A DNA stretch of 64,000 nt from Actinoallomurus purpureus (lineage in GTDB: Bacteria > Actinomycetota > Actinomycetes > Streptosporangiales > Streptosporangiaceae). The notes below the pieces were generated by a model. It did not search any database. It was not told the DNA's origin and saw only the letters and a list, made by a program, of their open reading frames with translations. Made by a program: the position numbers and the translations under genes. The stretch is taken from the NCBI RefSeq assembly GCF_024055795.1, contig NZ_JAMXMY010000031.1, forward strand, positions 1 through 64,000. Direction: 5' to 3'. Positions 17,482 to 26,509 of the stretch are shown here, in pieces (position 1 is the first letter of the stretch; every line of letters begins with the position of its first letter).

Positions 17482-17637
17482 TACATCCGACGAATCTGGA
17501 AATGCCGACCCGCAGGGGAGAACGGCTTTCCTTAAGAGGGGCTTATAGGCGAATTAAGGCAGGCGAATGACCTGGGAGTCGGTTGACATGGCCGACCGAT
17601 CCGGTCGGACCCATACGGCCCCCGATAGGCTGGCGCG

Positions 17638-18294
17638 GTGAACGGCCGAGCCGACACGGTCCGGGCCCTGACCCGGGTCTCGGCCCCTCCCCTGGTCCCC
17701 GAGGTCTCCCTGCACCTAGCCGACGAACCCTTCGCGACCTGGGAGGCGACACAGCGCGAACAGGCGGCCCCCGACGCGCCGCCGCCGTTCTGGGCCTTCG
17801 CCTGGGCCGGTGGCCAGGCTCTCGCCCGGCACGTCCTCGACCACCCGCGGACGGTGGCCGGTCGGCGCGTCCTGGACCTGGCCAGCGGATCCGGTCTCGT
17901 GGCGATCAGCGCGGCGCTGGCCGGCGCCCGCTCCGTGACCGCCTGCGACATCGATCCGCTCGCCGCGACCGCCATCGGCCTCAACGCCGCCCTCAACGGC
18001 GTGCGCGTCGACGTCCTGGCCGAGGACGTCCTCGCCGACGACCTGGGGGACGGGTTCGACGGAGTGGACCTGATCCTCGCCGGTGACGTCTGCTACGACG
18101 CGGACCTCGCCGGGGCCATGATGGCCTTCCTGCGGGCGCGGCGACGACACGGCGTGGACGTGCTGGTCGGTGACCCGTTGCGGCCCTACCTGCCGGACGG
18201 CCTCACCGCCGTCGCCCGGTACGAGGTGGCGGGCACCGCCAACCTGGAGGAGCGGGCCGTCACCGCAGCCGCGGTGTTCGCCATCCCCGGGTAA
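17638..18294 (+). CDS. Class I SAM-dependent methyltransferase (ETFB-lysine/PrmA-like)
   Basis: 218 residues from GTG 17638. The N-terminal PFWAFAWAGGQALARHVLD motif is typical of protein-lysine methyltransferases of the ETFB-KMT/PrmA-like group. Motif I is VLDLASGSGLVAI (about 78-90), the acidic loop is ACDIDPLA, and the D-x-x-x-AGDVCYD segment fits motif IV. It is expected to methylate a protein lysine or similar. It does not sit with an electron-transfer flavoprotein gene here, so the target is unknown. Confidence 0.8.
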   Translation: MNGRADTVRALTRVSAPPLVPEVSLHLADEPFATWEATQREQAAPDAPPPFWAFAWAGGQALARHVLDHPRTVAGRRVLDLASGSGLVAISAALAGARSVTACDIDPLAATAIGLNAALNGVRVDVLAEDVLADDLGDGFDGVDLILAGDVCYDADLAGAMMAFLRARRRHGVDVLVGDPLRPYLPDGLTAVARYEVAGTANLEERAVTAAAVFAIPG

Positions 18295-18315
18295 GCCCGG
18301 CCCACAGGCCGGGAG

Positions 18316-18514
18316 TTGACTCTCCCCGTCGCGGCCGTGCCCGACCACCAGCGTCGCGATGCGCGGCCGATCCCTCCTCAGCAGGCCGAGCAGGGCGGCG
18401 AGCTCGGCGCCGGTGTGCAGGCCGGGCCGCGATGGTTCGCCGTACGCGGCCGCCTCCGCCGCTGTGAGCCGTGGCGACGAGGACCGCGCAGGTGTCCGTA
18501 CGAGGTCGCCATGG
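18316..18514 (-). other. Possible coding remnant on the minus strand
   Basis: In the 220-base gap behind the oxygenase pseudogene, the minus strand contains a stretch with actinomycete codon bias (LTAAEAAAYGEPSRPGL, then LLGLLRRDRPRIATLVVGHG) but no start codon of its own. It may be the tail of a lost gene. No family recognised. Confidence 0.2.
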
Positions 18515-19239
18515 TCAGGTGGCGTCGTGGAAGACGAGGCCGAGCGCGTGGCGGCGGCCCGACCGCACGGTGCTGACGCCGTGCCGTACGGCGCCCGCGG
18601 ACCAGCCGCGTTTGGTGCGGACGGGCCGGTCGCGCGTGGTGAAGATGAGGCCGTGGCCCTGCCGGAGCACGGTGGTGATGCCCCGTGACTGGGCGCGGGG
18701 TCGCTGTTCGACCAGCAGGAACTCGCCGCCGGTGTAGTCAGTGCCCTGCTCGTCGAGGCCGACCACGACCTGCAGGGGAACACCATCTCCCCGAACACGC
18801 GTCGCGGTGCAGGGCGTTCCAGTCGCCCGCCTCGTAGCGCAGGAGGATCTGGGCCGACCGGTCCTGACCGGCGTCGTGGCACATCGCGATCCACGCGTCG
18901 AGGTCGTCGGGCCACGGCGCGGCCCTGCCGAGCCGGGCCGCCCAGTCGCGGGCGACGGTCAGCAGGTGCGGGTAGAAAGGCCCGGCGCAGCTCGGCGATG
19001 GGCTCGGGCAGCTCGTGCGTGAAGTAGCGGTACTGCCCGGAGCCGAACCGGTGACGGGCCATGTCGACCGTGGTGCGGAAGAGCTCGGCCCGCTCGTACA
19101 GCGCGGCGATGGCGCGGCACTGCTCGGGCGTGAGCAGCCGGGGCGTCAGCGCGCAGCCGTAGGCGTCCAGCTCTTCGGCGAGGGCCGTCCAGTCCGCGGC
19201 GTCGACCCGCTGCGGGGCGGTGGTGTCGGTGGTCGTCAC
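18515..19239 (-). pseudogene. Fe(II)/2-oxoglutarate oxygenase, broken by three indels
   Basis: Read in pieces, the minus strand encodes a proline-hydroxylase-like 2OG oxygenase of about 240 residues: start at GTG 19239, then YGCALTPRLLTPEQCRAIA, FGSGQYRYF, YEAGDWNALHRD (H-x-D iron ligands), YTGGEFLLVEQRPRAQSRG and VFHDAT. The pieces lie in different frames. An extra base in AAA at 18976-18978 shifts the frame after ELRRAF; two extra bases near 18791-18796 (CGCGT) shift it back at VFGEMVFP; one missing base at the GGGG 18775-18778 shifts it again. All three are next to homopolymers or short repeats, so sequencing error is a real alternative to gene decay. Confidence 0.8.
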
Positions 19240-19317
19240 CGTTCCACTCTGCGGCAGACCGGACCCTGGTCGCTCGCCGAAAACCGACATCAGGTTCGGA
19301 CGGCGTCACCGCGCGGT

Positions 19318-21009
19318 TCAGGCGGGGCCGACGCCGAACCAGTCGACCTCGGCGGCGTCGCCGTGCGCGCCGGCCGGGGCAGTGCCGAACAGGCCCAGCG
19401 TGGCTCCGATCCACTTGCCCTGGGAGGCGGTGAACGGCCCGCCGACCGGCTGGAGGCCGTGCCCGTCCACGTCGGCCGCGAACCGGCAGACGCCGCCGGG
19501 CCCCACCTCGACCCGCAGCCGTACCGAGGACCGGCCGCGCGGGAGCGGGATCGGCGTGGCGGCGTCGACCTCGGCCTTGTCCTGGACGGCCGTGCGGGAC
19601 ACCAGCGCGAGCCCGGAGTCCAGCCGCTGCAGCCCGATCCACGCGTAGCCGTAGCCGAGGACGACGAGCCCGGACCGCGCTCCCGGTGTCCCGGCGCGCA
19701 GGGTGAGGGAGGTGGTCGCGACGAACGACTCCGCGGGGAAGCGCTGCCCCAGGACGTTCGGCAGGAGCCGCAGGTCGGCGGTGTCGGCACTGGGCGGACA
19801 GGTCAGCCGGAGCCGGCCGCCGCGCAGCGACGCCCACGACGGATCGGCGTTGGCCTGCCAGGTCCACTGCTCGCCCAGCCGGTGGCCGGTGAACTCGTCC
19901 CCGGCGGCCGGGGCGGTGATCTTCGACGGGCGTCCCACCGCGGGCTTGCGATGGACCAGCACCGGCTTGCCGCGCCCGCTGCCGTCGTCCTCGCCCATCA
20001 CGGGCCAGCCGTCGTCCCGCCACCGCATCGGCTGGAGGTGCACCACGCGGCCGTAGACGCCGCGGTCCTGGAAGTGCAGGAACCAGTCCTCGCCCCGCTG
20101 GGTGGTGACCCAGGCGCCCTGGTGCGGGCCGTTGATGGGGGTGTCGCCCTGGGCCAGGACGATGCGGTCCTCGTACGGGCCGAAGACGCTGCGCGACCGG
20201 AACGCCGACTGCCAACCGCCGGTCACGCCGCCGGCCGGGGCGAAGATCCAGTACCAGCCGTCCCGCTTGTACAGCTTCGGCCCTTCGAGGGTGGTGTAGC
20301 CGGAGAGCTCGTCGCCGTTCACCACGATCCGGCCGTCGTCGAGGAGCTCCCTGCCGTCCGGGCTGATCTCGTGCAGGGTCAGCCGGTTGTTGATCCCGGA
20401 CCGGCTCTTGGCCCAGGCGTGGATGAGGTACGCCCGGCCGTCGTCGTCCCACAGCGGGCACGGGTCGATCAGGCCGCGGCCGGGTTTGAGGACGTGCGGT
20501 CTGGTCCACGGGCCGGACGGGTCGACGGCGGTGGTGACGAAGATGCCGTGGTCCGGGTCCGGGTAGAAGATCCAGAACCTGCCGGCGTGGTGACGGATCG
20601 CCGGCGCCCACACGCCGTTCCCGTGCTGCGGCGTGTCGAAGACGTCACGGGGTTCGAGTTCGGTGAGCGCGTGCCCGATGATCGTCCAGTTGACCAGGTC
20701 GCGCGACCGGAGGATGGGCAGGCCCGGGATCCGGTTGAAGGTCGAGGCGGTGAGATAGAAGTACGGCCCGACGCGGACGACGTCCGGGTCGGACCAGTCG
20801 GCGTTGAGCACCGGGTTGCGGTAACGGCCGTCCCCGAGGTCCGCGACCCACGGAAGAGCGGTCGTCCGGCCGTCCGCGGGCGCGGCGGCCGCACCGGTCG
20901 CCGCGCGCTCCGCCGCGCCGGCCGTGCCGCCGAGCCCGCCGACGGCGACCGACCCGGCCATCGCGCCGAGACCCGCCTGGAGGACCCGCCTCCGACTCTG
21001 CTCACCCAT
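19318..21009 (-). CDS. GH43 glycoside hydrolase with C-terminal beta-sandwich, exported by Tat
   Basis: 563 residues. The N-terminus has a twin-arginine signal (QSRRRVLQAGLGAMAG) and a hydrophobic stretch ending near residue 33. The catalytic beta-propeller spans about 55-350: base in SDPDVV (D74), D182 in LIDPCPLW, and general acid E242 in TTLEGPKLYKR. A concanavalin-like domain (about 380-563) follows, as in GH43 beta-xylosidases/arabinofuranosidases. It should release xylose or arabinose from hemicellulose outside the cell. It is the last gene of a leftward run: binding protein, two permeases, GH127, GH43. Confidence 0.9.
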   Translation of the reverse strand: MGEQSRRRVLQAGLGAMAGSVAVGGLGGTAGAAERAATGAAAAPADGRTTALPWVADLGDGRYRNPVLNADWSDPDVVRVGPYFYLTASTFNRIPGLPILRSRDLVNWTIIGHALTELEPRDVFDTPQHGNGVWAPAIRHHAGRFWIFYPDPDHGIFVTTAVDPSGPWTRPHVLKPGRGLIDPCPLWDDDGRAYLIHAWAKSRSGINNRLTLHEISPDGRELLDDGRIVVNGDELSGYTTLEGPKLYKRDGWYWIFAPAGGVTGGWQSAFRSRSVFGPYEDRIVLAQGDTPINGPHQGAWVTTQRGEDWFLHFQDRGVYGRVVHLQPMRWRDDGWPVMGEDDGSGRGKPVLVHRKPAVGRPSKITAPAAGDEFTGHRLGEQWTWQANADPSWASLRGGRLRLTCPPSADTADLRLLPNVLGQRFPAESFVATTSLTLRAGTPGARSGLVVLGYGYAWIGLQRLDSGLALVSRTAVQDKAEVDAATPIPLPRGRSSVRLRVEVGPGGVCRFAADVDGHGLQPVGGPFTASQGKWIGATLGLFGTAPAGAHGDAAEVDWFGVGPA

Positions 21010-21105
21010 CCACGTCCTCCTTCAAGGGCGGCCCGATCGCGCGGCCGCGTGAGGAAAAGGTTTGCCGGAGTGTCTCAGCGCGGCTGGAGGTGGTCAAGGG
21101 CCGCG

Positions 21106-23031
21106 TCACCCCCGCGGCGCCACCGGGATCCAGACCCGCATGGGCCCAGGAGCCCGGTTCCCCCACAGGAAGTAGGGCACCGCCCTCAGGGACAGCGGCT
21201 CGGCCGCGCCGGCATCGCCGGCCGCGTGATCGGGGTACGGCTCGAGGGACGGAGACCGGTCCGCGCTCCCCTCGGCGGCGAGCGTGACCGGAACGTGCGG
21301 CAGGTCCGCGCGCTCGTCCACGCGCACCGGCGCGGTCGCGTCGAGCCGAACGTCCTCCAGCACCGTCCCGTCGGGGATGTCGGCCTGTTCGAGGCAGTAG
21401 ACCAGTGGACCACGCGTCAGCGCGGCGGACCCGCGCACCGCGTCGACCCGCGGATGCGCCGCCACCAGGCGGGCGGGCATGTGCAGGTCCAGGGTGATGA
21501 CCGTCAGGGCGGCCCAGCTCCGGGTGATGCGGAGGTACCCGTCGCGGACGTCTCCCTCGACGGCCACGCCGTCGACCTCGACGGTGAAGCCGTGGCACCA
21601 TCCAGGGATCCGCAGTCCGAGCGTCCACGGCCGGGTGGTCGTCGCCGCCACGGTCAGCTCGATCCGGCCGTCCCAGGGATACACGGTCCGCGTCGTCACC
21701 TCGGCCTCGCCTCCGGGAACCGGGCCGCGCACGGTCCCGGCGCCGTACAGGTGGATCCGCAGGCCGTCGTCGTCCGCCGTCGCGAGGTAACCGTGGAGGG
21801 AGGACATCAGCCGGGCGAGGTTGGGCGGGCAGCAGGGGCAGGAGTACCAGCTCAGCCGCTGCGAGGGCGCATCCTCGTCCGACCCGTCGTGCCCGGTGCG
21901 CAGGTGGAGCGGGTTCGAGTAGAAGAAGTGCCGCCCGTCCACGGCGGTGGCCACCGCCACGGCGTTGTGGAGCACCCGCTCCATCTCGTCGGCGTACCGG
22001 TGTTCGCCCGTGGCCAGCAGCATGCGCCAGTTCCACTGGAAGCTCGCGATCGACGCGCACGTCTCGGCGTACGCACGGTCGGGCGGCAGCTCGTAGGGGT
22101 CGCCGTATGCCTCGTCGCGGTGCCGGGAGCCGTGCGCGCCGGTGAGGTGGGTCTTGGCGTGGAACGCGCTGTCCCAGAGCCGGCGCGACGCGTCGAGCAG
22201 TGCGGTGTCGTGCGTCTCGACGGCGACGTCGACCATGCCCGCCAGCAGGTACAGCTGCCGGACGGCGTGGCCGGTCACCTCCTCGGCCGCGCGGACCGGG
22301 AGGTGGTCCTGGAAGTACGCCGGGCCGAACCGTCCCTCCCCCAGCAGGCCCTGCCCGCGCAGGTCCAGGAACCTGCGTGCCACGTCGAGGTAGGGCCGGT
22401 GCCCGGTCACCCGGTAGAGCTCGACCAGGGCGGTCTCGATCTCGGGGTGTCCGCACACCCCGTCGACCCCGTCCGGCCCGAACCGCTCCACGATCAGGTC
22501 GGCGAAGCGCCGCGTGATCGTCATCAGCTCCGCGCCGACGCCGGCGCGGGCGGCGGCGACCGCGGCCTGGATCAGGTGGCCCGCGCAGTAGAGCTCGTGG
22601 CTCCAGTCCAGCTCCCGCCAGCGCTTCTCCGGGTGCACCGTGGTGAAGTAGGAGTTGAGGTAGCCGTCGTCCTGCTGTGCCTTGGCCAGCAGCGACACCG
22701 TGGTGTCGAGGAAGTCCCGCAGCCGAGCGGCGTCCCCGGGGTGGGTCAGCTGCCACGCGGCCGCCTCGAGGGTCTTGTAGATGTCGGAGTCGCGGAACCA
22801 CATGCCCGCGAACTCCCGGTCGCTCTCCCCCGTGACGCGGCGCAGGTTCTCGAGCGTGCCGCTCGCCGACAGCTGGTCGACACAGTGGGGGATCGTCGCG
22901 GCGACGTTGCGGTCCTGCCATTCGCCGAGCAGCCCGCCGGGGTCGAGCCGTACGGCGTCGAGGGGAAGCGGCCGCAGCACGCCGAGGGCGTCCGTCGTCG
23001 GGGAGACCGGGCCGAGGTGTGAATCGGTCAT
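21106..23031 (-). CDS. GH127 beta-L-arabinofuranosidase (DUF1680)
   Basis: 641 residues, start ATG 23031. Family GH127 with the metal/thiol active site: E323-T-C325 (YAETCAS) and C398-P-C400-C401 (YSCPCCPPNLARL), matching E338, C340, C417 and C418 of the Bifidobacterium enzyme HypBA1. GH127 enzymes cleave beta-L-arabinofuranosyl residues by a cysteine nucleophile. No signal peptide, so it probably works on imported oligosaccharides. The gene is 15 bases downstream of the permease gene, consistent with one operon. Confidence 0.92.
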   Translation of the reverse strand: MTDSHLGPVSPTTDALGVLRPLPLDAVRLDPGGLLGEWQDRNVAATIPHCVDQLSASGTLENLRRVTGESDREFAGMWFRDSDIYKTLEAAAWQLTHPGDAARLRDFLDTTVSLLAKAQQDDGYLNSYFTTVHPEKRWRELDWSHELYCAGHLIQAAVAAARAGVGAELMTITRRFADLIVERFGPDGVDGVCGHPEIETALVELYRVTGHRPYLDVARRFLDLRGQGLLGEGRFGPAYFQDHLPVRAAEEVTGHAVRQLYLLAGMVDVAVETHDTALLDASRRLWDSAFHAKTHLTGAHGSRHRDEAYGDPYELPPDRAYAETCASIASFQWNWRMLLATGEHRYADEMERVLHNAVAVATAVDGRHFFYSNPLHLRTGHDGSDEDAPSQRLSWYSCPCCPPNLARLMSSLHGYLATADDDGLRIHLYGAGTVRGPVPGGEAEVTTRTVYPWDGRIELTVAATTTRPWTLGLRIPGWCHGFTVEVDGVAVEGDVRDGYLRITRSWAALTVITLDLHMPARLVAAHPRVDAVRGSAALTRGPLVYCLEQADIPDGTVLEDVRLDATAPVRVDERADLPHVPVTLAAEGSADRSPSLEPYPDHAAGDAGAAEPLSLRAVPYFLWGNRAPGPMRVWIPVAPRG

Positions 23032-23045
23032 GCTCTCTCTTCTCG

Positions 23046-23876
23046 TCAGCCCTTGAGGGCACCGGAAGTGAACCCGCGCACGTAGTAGCGCTGCAGGAGA
23101 AGGAACACCACGACGCACGGAACCGCCGCGGTCACCACACCGGACTGCAGCGCCCCGAAGTCGACCGACCCGAGGCTGCCGGACTGCAGGTTGAACAGCG
23201 CCACGGGCAGGGTGAACTTGGCGCCGTCGGTCAGGAAGATCAGCGGTGCGACGAACTCGTTCCAGGCGGCGAGGAACGAGAACAGCGCGACGGTCACCAT
23301 GCCCGGCGCCACGCCGCGCAGCAGCACCCGGCGCAGCACTCCCGTCGGCGTACAGCCGTCGATGAGCGCGGCCTCCTCCAGCTCCACCGGCAGCGCCTCG
23401 AACGAGTTGCGCATCATGAACAGCCCGAACGGCAGCTGGAACATCGCCAGGACCAGCCCGAGGCCGATCAGGGAGTTCTGCAGGCCGATCCAGCCGAGCA
23501 GGACGTACAGCGGAACGAGGATGGTCGTGTACGGGACCATCAGGATCGCGAGGGTGACCAGGAACAGGAGGTTCTTTCCGGGGAAGGAGAACCGCGCCAC
23601 GGCGTAGCCGCCCAGCGTGGTGACCACGACGGTGACGCACACCGTGACGAGCGACACCACCGTCGTGTTGAACAGGTACGTCGGCAGCCCGCTGCCGTAG
23701 TGGAACAGGCGCTTGTAGTCGGCGATCCCCCACCCGTTGCCGCCGCCGCTCGCCTGACGGCCGTGCACGGAGGACAGCAGCGTCCAGACCATGGGGAACA
23801 GGAAGAGCACCGCGAGCGCGGTGGACGTGGAGTAGAACCCCGCGGACCGGGCGGCGCGGTGACGCGGTCGTGACAT
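23046..23876 (-). CDS. Carbohydrate ABC transporter permease (MalG type)
   Basis: 276 residues with about six hydrophobic segments and the inner-membrane EAA loop (EEAALIDGCTPTGVLRRVLL), where the ATPase docks. It pairs with the permease 36 bases upstream. No ATPase gene is nearby; actinomycete sugar importers commonly share one multi-sugar ATPase encoded elsewhere. Imports an oligosaccharide, presumably the arabinose- or xylose-containing product of the GH43/GH127 enzymes. Confidence 0.93.
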   Translation of the reverse strand: MSRPRHRAARSAGFYSTSTALAVLFLFPMVWTLLSSVHGRQASGGGNGWGIADYKRLFHYGSGLPTYLFNTTVVSLVTVCVTVVVTTLGGYAVARFSFPGKNLLFLVTLAILMVPYTTILVPLYVLLGWIGLQNSLIGLGLVLAMFQLPFGLFMMRNSFEALPVELEEAALIDGCTPTGVLRRVLLRGVAPGMVTVALFSFLAAWNEFVAPLIFLTDGAKFTLPVALFNLQSGSLGSVDFGALQSGVVTAAVPCVVVFLLLQRYYVRGFTSGALKG

Positions 23877-23912
23877 GTCGGCTCCTTGGGGATGGAGGTC
23901 AGTGGCCGGTGC

Positions 23913-24848
23913 TCAGCGACCGCCGCGTCGCAGGAGGCGGAGCTGCGCGCCGTTGATGACGATCAGGCCCACGAGGATCGCGACCGAGACCGCCGCCGCC
24001 CGGCCGAGGTCCTGGGACAGGAACGCCTCCCGGTAGATGTCGACGACGATCGTCGCGGTGCCGTGCCGGCCGCCGGTCAGGATGAAGAACTGGTCGAAGG
24101 CCAGCAGGGAGCCCGTGACGGACAGGACCATCATCAGGGCGAGGGTGGGCCGCAGCAGCGGCAGCGTCACCCGCCGCATGATCTGCCACCAGCCCGCGCC
24201 GTCCGTGCGGGCGGCCTCGTACAGCATCGGGTCGATGGCGTGCAGGCCGGTCATGAGGATCAGCATGTAGAAGCCCGCGAACCGCCAAGTGATCATGCCG
24301 ACCGTCGAGTACAGCGCGTTGCCGCTGCTGCCGAGCCAGTCGACGTCCCCGCCGACCAGGAACCGGATGACCGCGTTCAACGGCGACGAGCCGGTGTTGA
24401 ACAGGCCGTAGAAGAGCAGGCTCGCCGACGCGAGGCCGACAGCGCTCGGCAGGAAGAACACCGTACGGAACAGGCCCACCCCACGGCGGCCCTCCTGGAC
24501 GAGCAACGCCAGGCCGAACGCGACGAGGCTGAGGACGACCGTGGTCACGACCGTGTACTTCAGGGTGAACACGAGTGCGTGCAGGAACAGCGGGTCACTC
24601 AGGGCCCGGTAGTTCACCACCCCGTTGGGCGCGGACGCGCCGAGCAGCGGCCAGTGGTTGAACGACATCCAGACCATCAGGCCGAGCGGGACGACGAACA
24701 GGACCGCGACGATGGCGGCCATCGGCGCCGCGTAGAGCGCCGCCAGCCGCCGGTGACCACGCCGCAGGGGCGAGCCGTCGCGGCGGGCGGGCGGCGGGGG
24801 CGACGGCGCGCCACCCGAGCGCGTGCGGGCGGGTGAGAGGGAGAGCAT
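23913..24848 (-). CDS. Carbohydrate ABC transporter permease (MalF type)
   Basis: 311 residues from ATG 24848, chosen because GAGGAG lies 6 bases upstream; an earlier in-frame Met lacks this. Six transmembrane segments and the EAA motif YEAARTDGAGWWQIMRRVTLPLL. The Pro/Arg-rich N-terminus is cytoplasmic. Forms the channel with the MalG-type partner and receives substrate from the binding protein encoded 78 bases upstream. Confidence 0.93.
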   Translation of the reverse strand: MLSLSPARTRSGGAPSPPPPARRDGSPLRRGHRRLAALYAAPMAAIVAVLFVVPLGLMVWMSFNHWPLLGASAPNGVVNYRALSDPLFLHALVFTLKYTVVTTVVLSLVAFGLALLVQEGRRGVGLFRTVFFLPSAVGLASASLLFYGLFNTGSSPLNAVIRFLVGGDVDWLGSSGNALYSTVGMITWRFAGFYMLILMTGLHAIDPMLYEAARTDGAGWWQIMRRVTLPLLRPTLALMMVLSVTGSLLAFDQFFILTGGRHGTATIVVDIYREAFLSQDLGRAAAVSVAILVGLIVINGAQLRLLRRGGR

Positions 24849-24926
24849 CGGATGCTCCTCGCTGGTCACGGGGCGGCGGCGCGGTGGTCGGCCGCGCCGC
24901 CCGGAGACGTGCGTGGGGGGGGTGGG

Positions 24927-26249
24927 TCAGCCGTTGGACAACGACCCGGTGATGGCGCCGTTGTGCCGCTGCAGGACACTGCCCGGATCGCCGGGACCGA
25001 AGACCGCGTCGGTCACCGTGGACGTCCACGGTCCGTTCGGGTCGTTGTAGGTCTTGCCGAAGCCGACCGAGATGGGCGTCTGTCCCTGGGCGGCCAGCTT
25101 GTTGAACGTCGCCAGCCGTGGGTCCTGCCGGGCGTAGGTGTTGTCGGCCAGGTCGGTGCGCACGGTGATGTTCTTGTTCTTGGCGACCACGTCGACCTGG
25201 GCGTCGTTGGACAGGGTCCAGGAGATGAAGTCCCAGGCCTGCGCGGCGTGCTTGCTGTTGGCGCTGACGCCCAGCACGTCACCGCCGACGAAGGAGGAGG
25301 CCCCGCCCGTGAGCCCTGGAATCGGTGCCACGCCCACCTTCAGGTCGGGCCCCTCCTTCACGGTCTGCAGGACGGTGGCGCCCATCGGCTGAATGCCGAT
25401 CTTGCCGTTCGTGAACTGCTGGGTCCACGTCGGGCCGTTCTCGTTCTTGGCCGAGGCAGGGACGATCCCCTCCTGGTACATCTTGCGGTAGAGGGCGTAG
25501 ACCTTGGCGGCCGCGTCGTTGGCGATGGTCGATTCGGTGCCCTTGTCGTTGAGCACCGTGCCGCCCGAGGCCCAGATCATCGGCCAGGTGGTGAAGAGCA
25601 TGCAGCCCGGGCAGGCGCCGCCGAAGAAGTAGCCGTGCGCGCCGCCGCCCACGCCGTTGATCTTCTTGGCGTCGGCGTAGAGCTCGTCCAGCGTCGTCGG
25701 CGGCTTGTCCGGGTCCAGGCCCGCCTTGGTGAACAGCGCCTTGTTGTAGAAGACCGCGGACAGGTCGATGTCGTGCGGCACACCGTAGATCTTGTTCTGG
25801 TACGTCGCCGTCTTCATGTGCGCGGAGGCGAGGGACGCCTTGAACGGCAGCTTGTCGACCCGGGCGGTGAGATCGAGGAACACGCCCTTCGAGGCGTAGT
25901 TCGGGGCGTAGACCACATCGGTGGCCAGCACGTCCGGGAGTTGTCTCGCGCCGGCGGCCGCGCCGACCTTCTGCTGGTAGGAGTCGGCCGGGATCACCGT
26001 CAGCCTCACCTTGTTCTTGTGACCCCGGTTGTAGGCGTCGATGAGCGTCTGGCTGAAGACGGCCGTCGGCGAACGCGTCCACATGGTGATCGTCGTGCCG
26101 TCGTCCTTGGCACTGGTGTCGCTCGCGGAGGACGCGGCTCCCCCGCTCTGGCAGGCCGCCAGGAGCACGGTTGCGGCGGCCAGCGCGGTGAGGGCGGGGG
26201 CCGGCCTGCGACCCGGCCGCAGCCGAGCCCGGGGGCGGGAGAGGGCCAT
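24927..26249 (-). CDS. Sugar ABC transporter substrate-binding lipoprotein
   Basis: 440 residues, start ATG 26249 with AGGAGA 5 bases upstream. The signal peptide ends in lipobox LLAAC, so the protein is lipid-anchored outside the cell. The mature part has the SBP family 1 features TITMWTRSP, YNRGHKNKVRLTVIPADSY, GVPHDIDLSAVFYNKALFTKAGLDP and the Gly-rich AAQAWDFISW hinge. It captures the oligosaccharide for the two permeases. It is transcribed divergently from the LacI gene at 26510, across a region with a LacI-type palindrome. Confidence 0.94.
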   Translation of the reverse strand: MALSRPRARLRPGRRPAPALTALAAATVLLAACQSGGAASSASDTSAKDDGTTITMWTRSPTAVFSQTLIDAYNRGHKNKVRLTVIPADSYQQKVGAAAGARQLPDVLATDVVYAPNYASKGVFLDLTARVDKLPFKASLASAHMKTATYQNKIYGVPHDIDLSAVFYNKALFTKAGLDPDKPPTTLDELYADAKKINGVGGGAHGYFFGGACPGCMLFTTWPMIWASGGTVLNDKGTESTIANDAAAKVYALYRKMYQEGIVPASAKNENGPTWTQQFTNGKIGIQPMGATVLQTVKEGPDLKVGVAPIPGLTGGASSFVGGDVLGVSANSKHAAQAWDFISWTLSNDAQVDVVAKNKNITVRTDLADNTYARQDPRLATFNKLAAQGQTPISVGFGKTYNDPNGPWTSTVTDAVFGPGDPGSVLQRHNGAITGSLSNG

Positions 26250-26369
26250 TGTGTCTCCTAATCGTCGGCGGAACCCGGTGCCGGCAGCCGCCGGCCCGGC
26301 AGGACCCCCGAGATATGGCCCCGGCAGGGACACCGGCACCCCGCGCGACGGCCGAGAGCAGAAAACTCG

Positions 26370-26381
26370 GAAACCGGTTGC
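26370..26381. promoter_or_regulatory. LacI-type operator between binding protein and LacI genes
   Basis: GAAACCGGTTGC (26370-26381), containing the perfect palindrome AACCGGTT, one base off the classic LacI-family site GAAACCGGTTTC. It lies between divergent starts (26249 and 26510) and could control both directions. Confidence 0.6.
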
Positions 26382-26509
26382 CTCGGAGGCTAGGTCGCCG
26401 GGCCCACGCGGTCAAGACCACATTTCCCTCGTGTTATGCGGGGTCTCCTGCCGTACGGTGGGGTGCGGTACATTCGTCTGCCAGACCACCGAGGAAAACG
26501 GAGGAAAAT

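Noticed and set aside
19015-23022. A 1335-codon open frame on the plus strand opposite the GH43/GH127 genes
   Set aside because: It is antisense to well-recognised enzymes, has no ribosome site and shows no domain; long antisense frames are routine in DNA with very high GC3.
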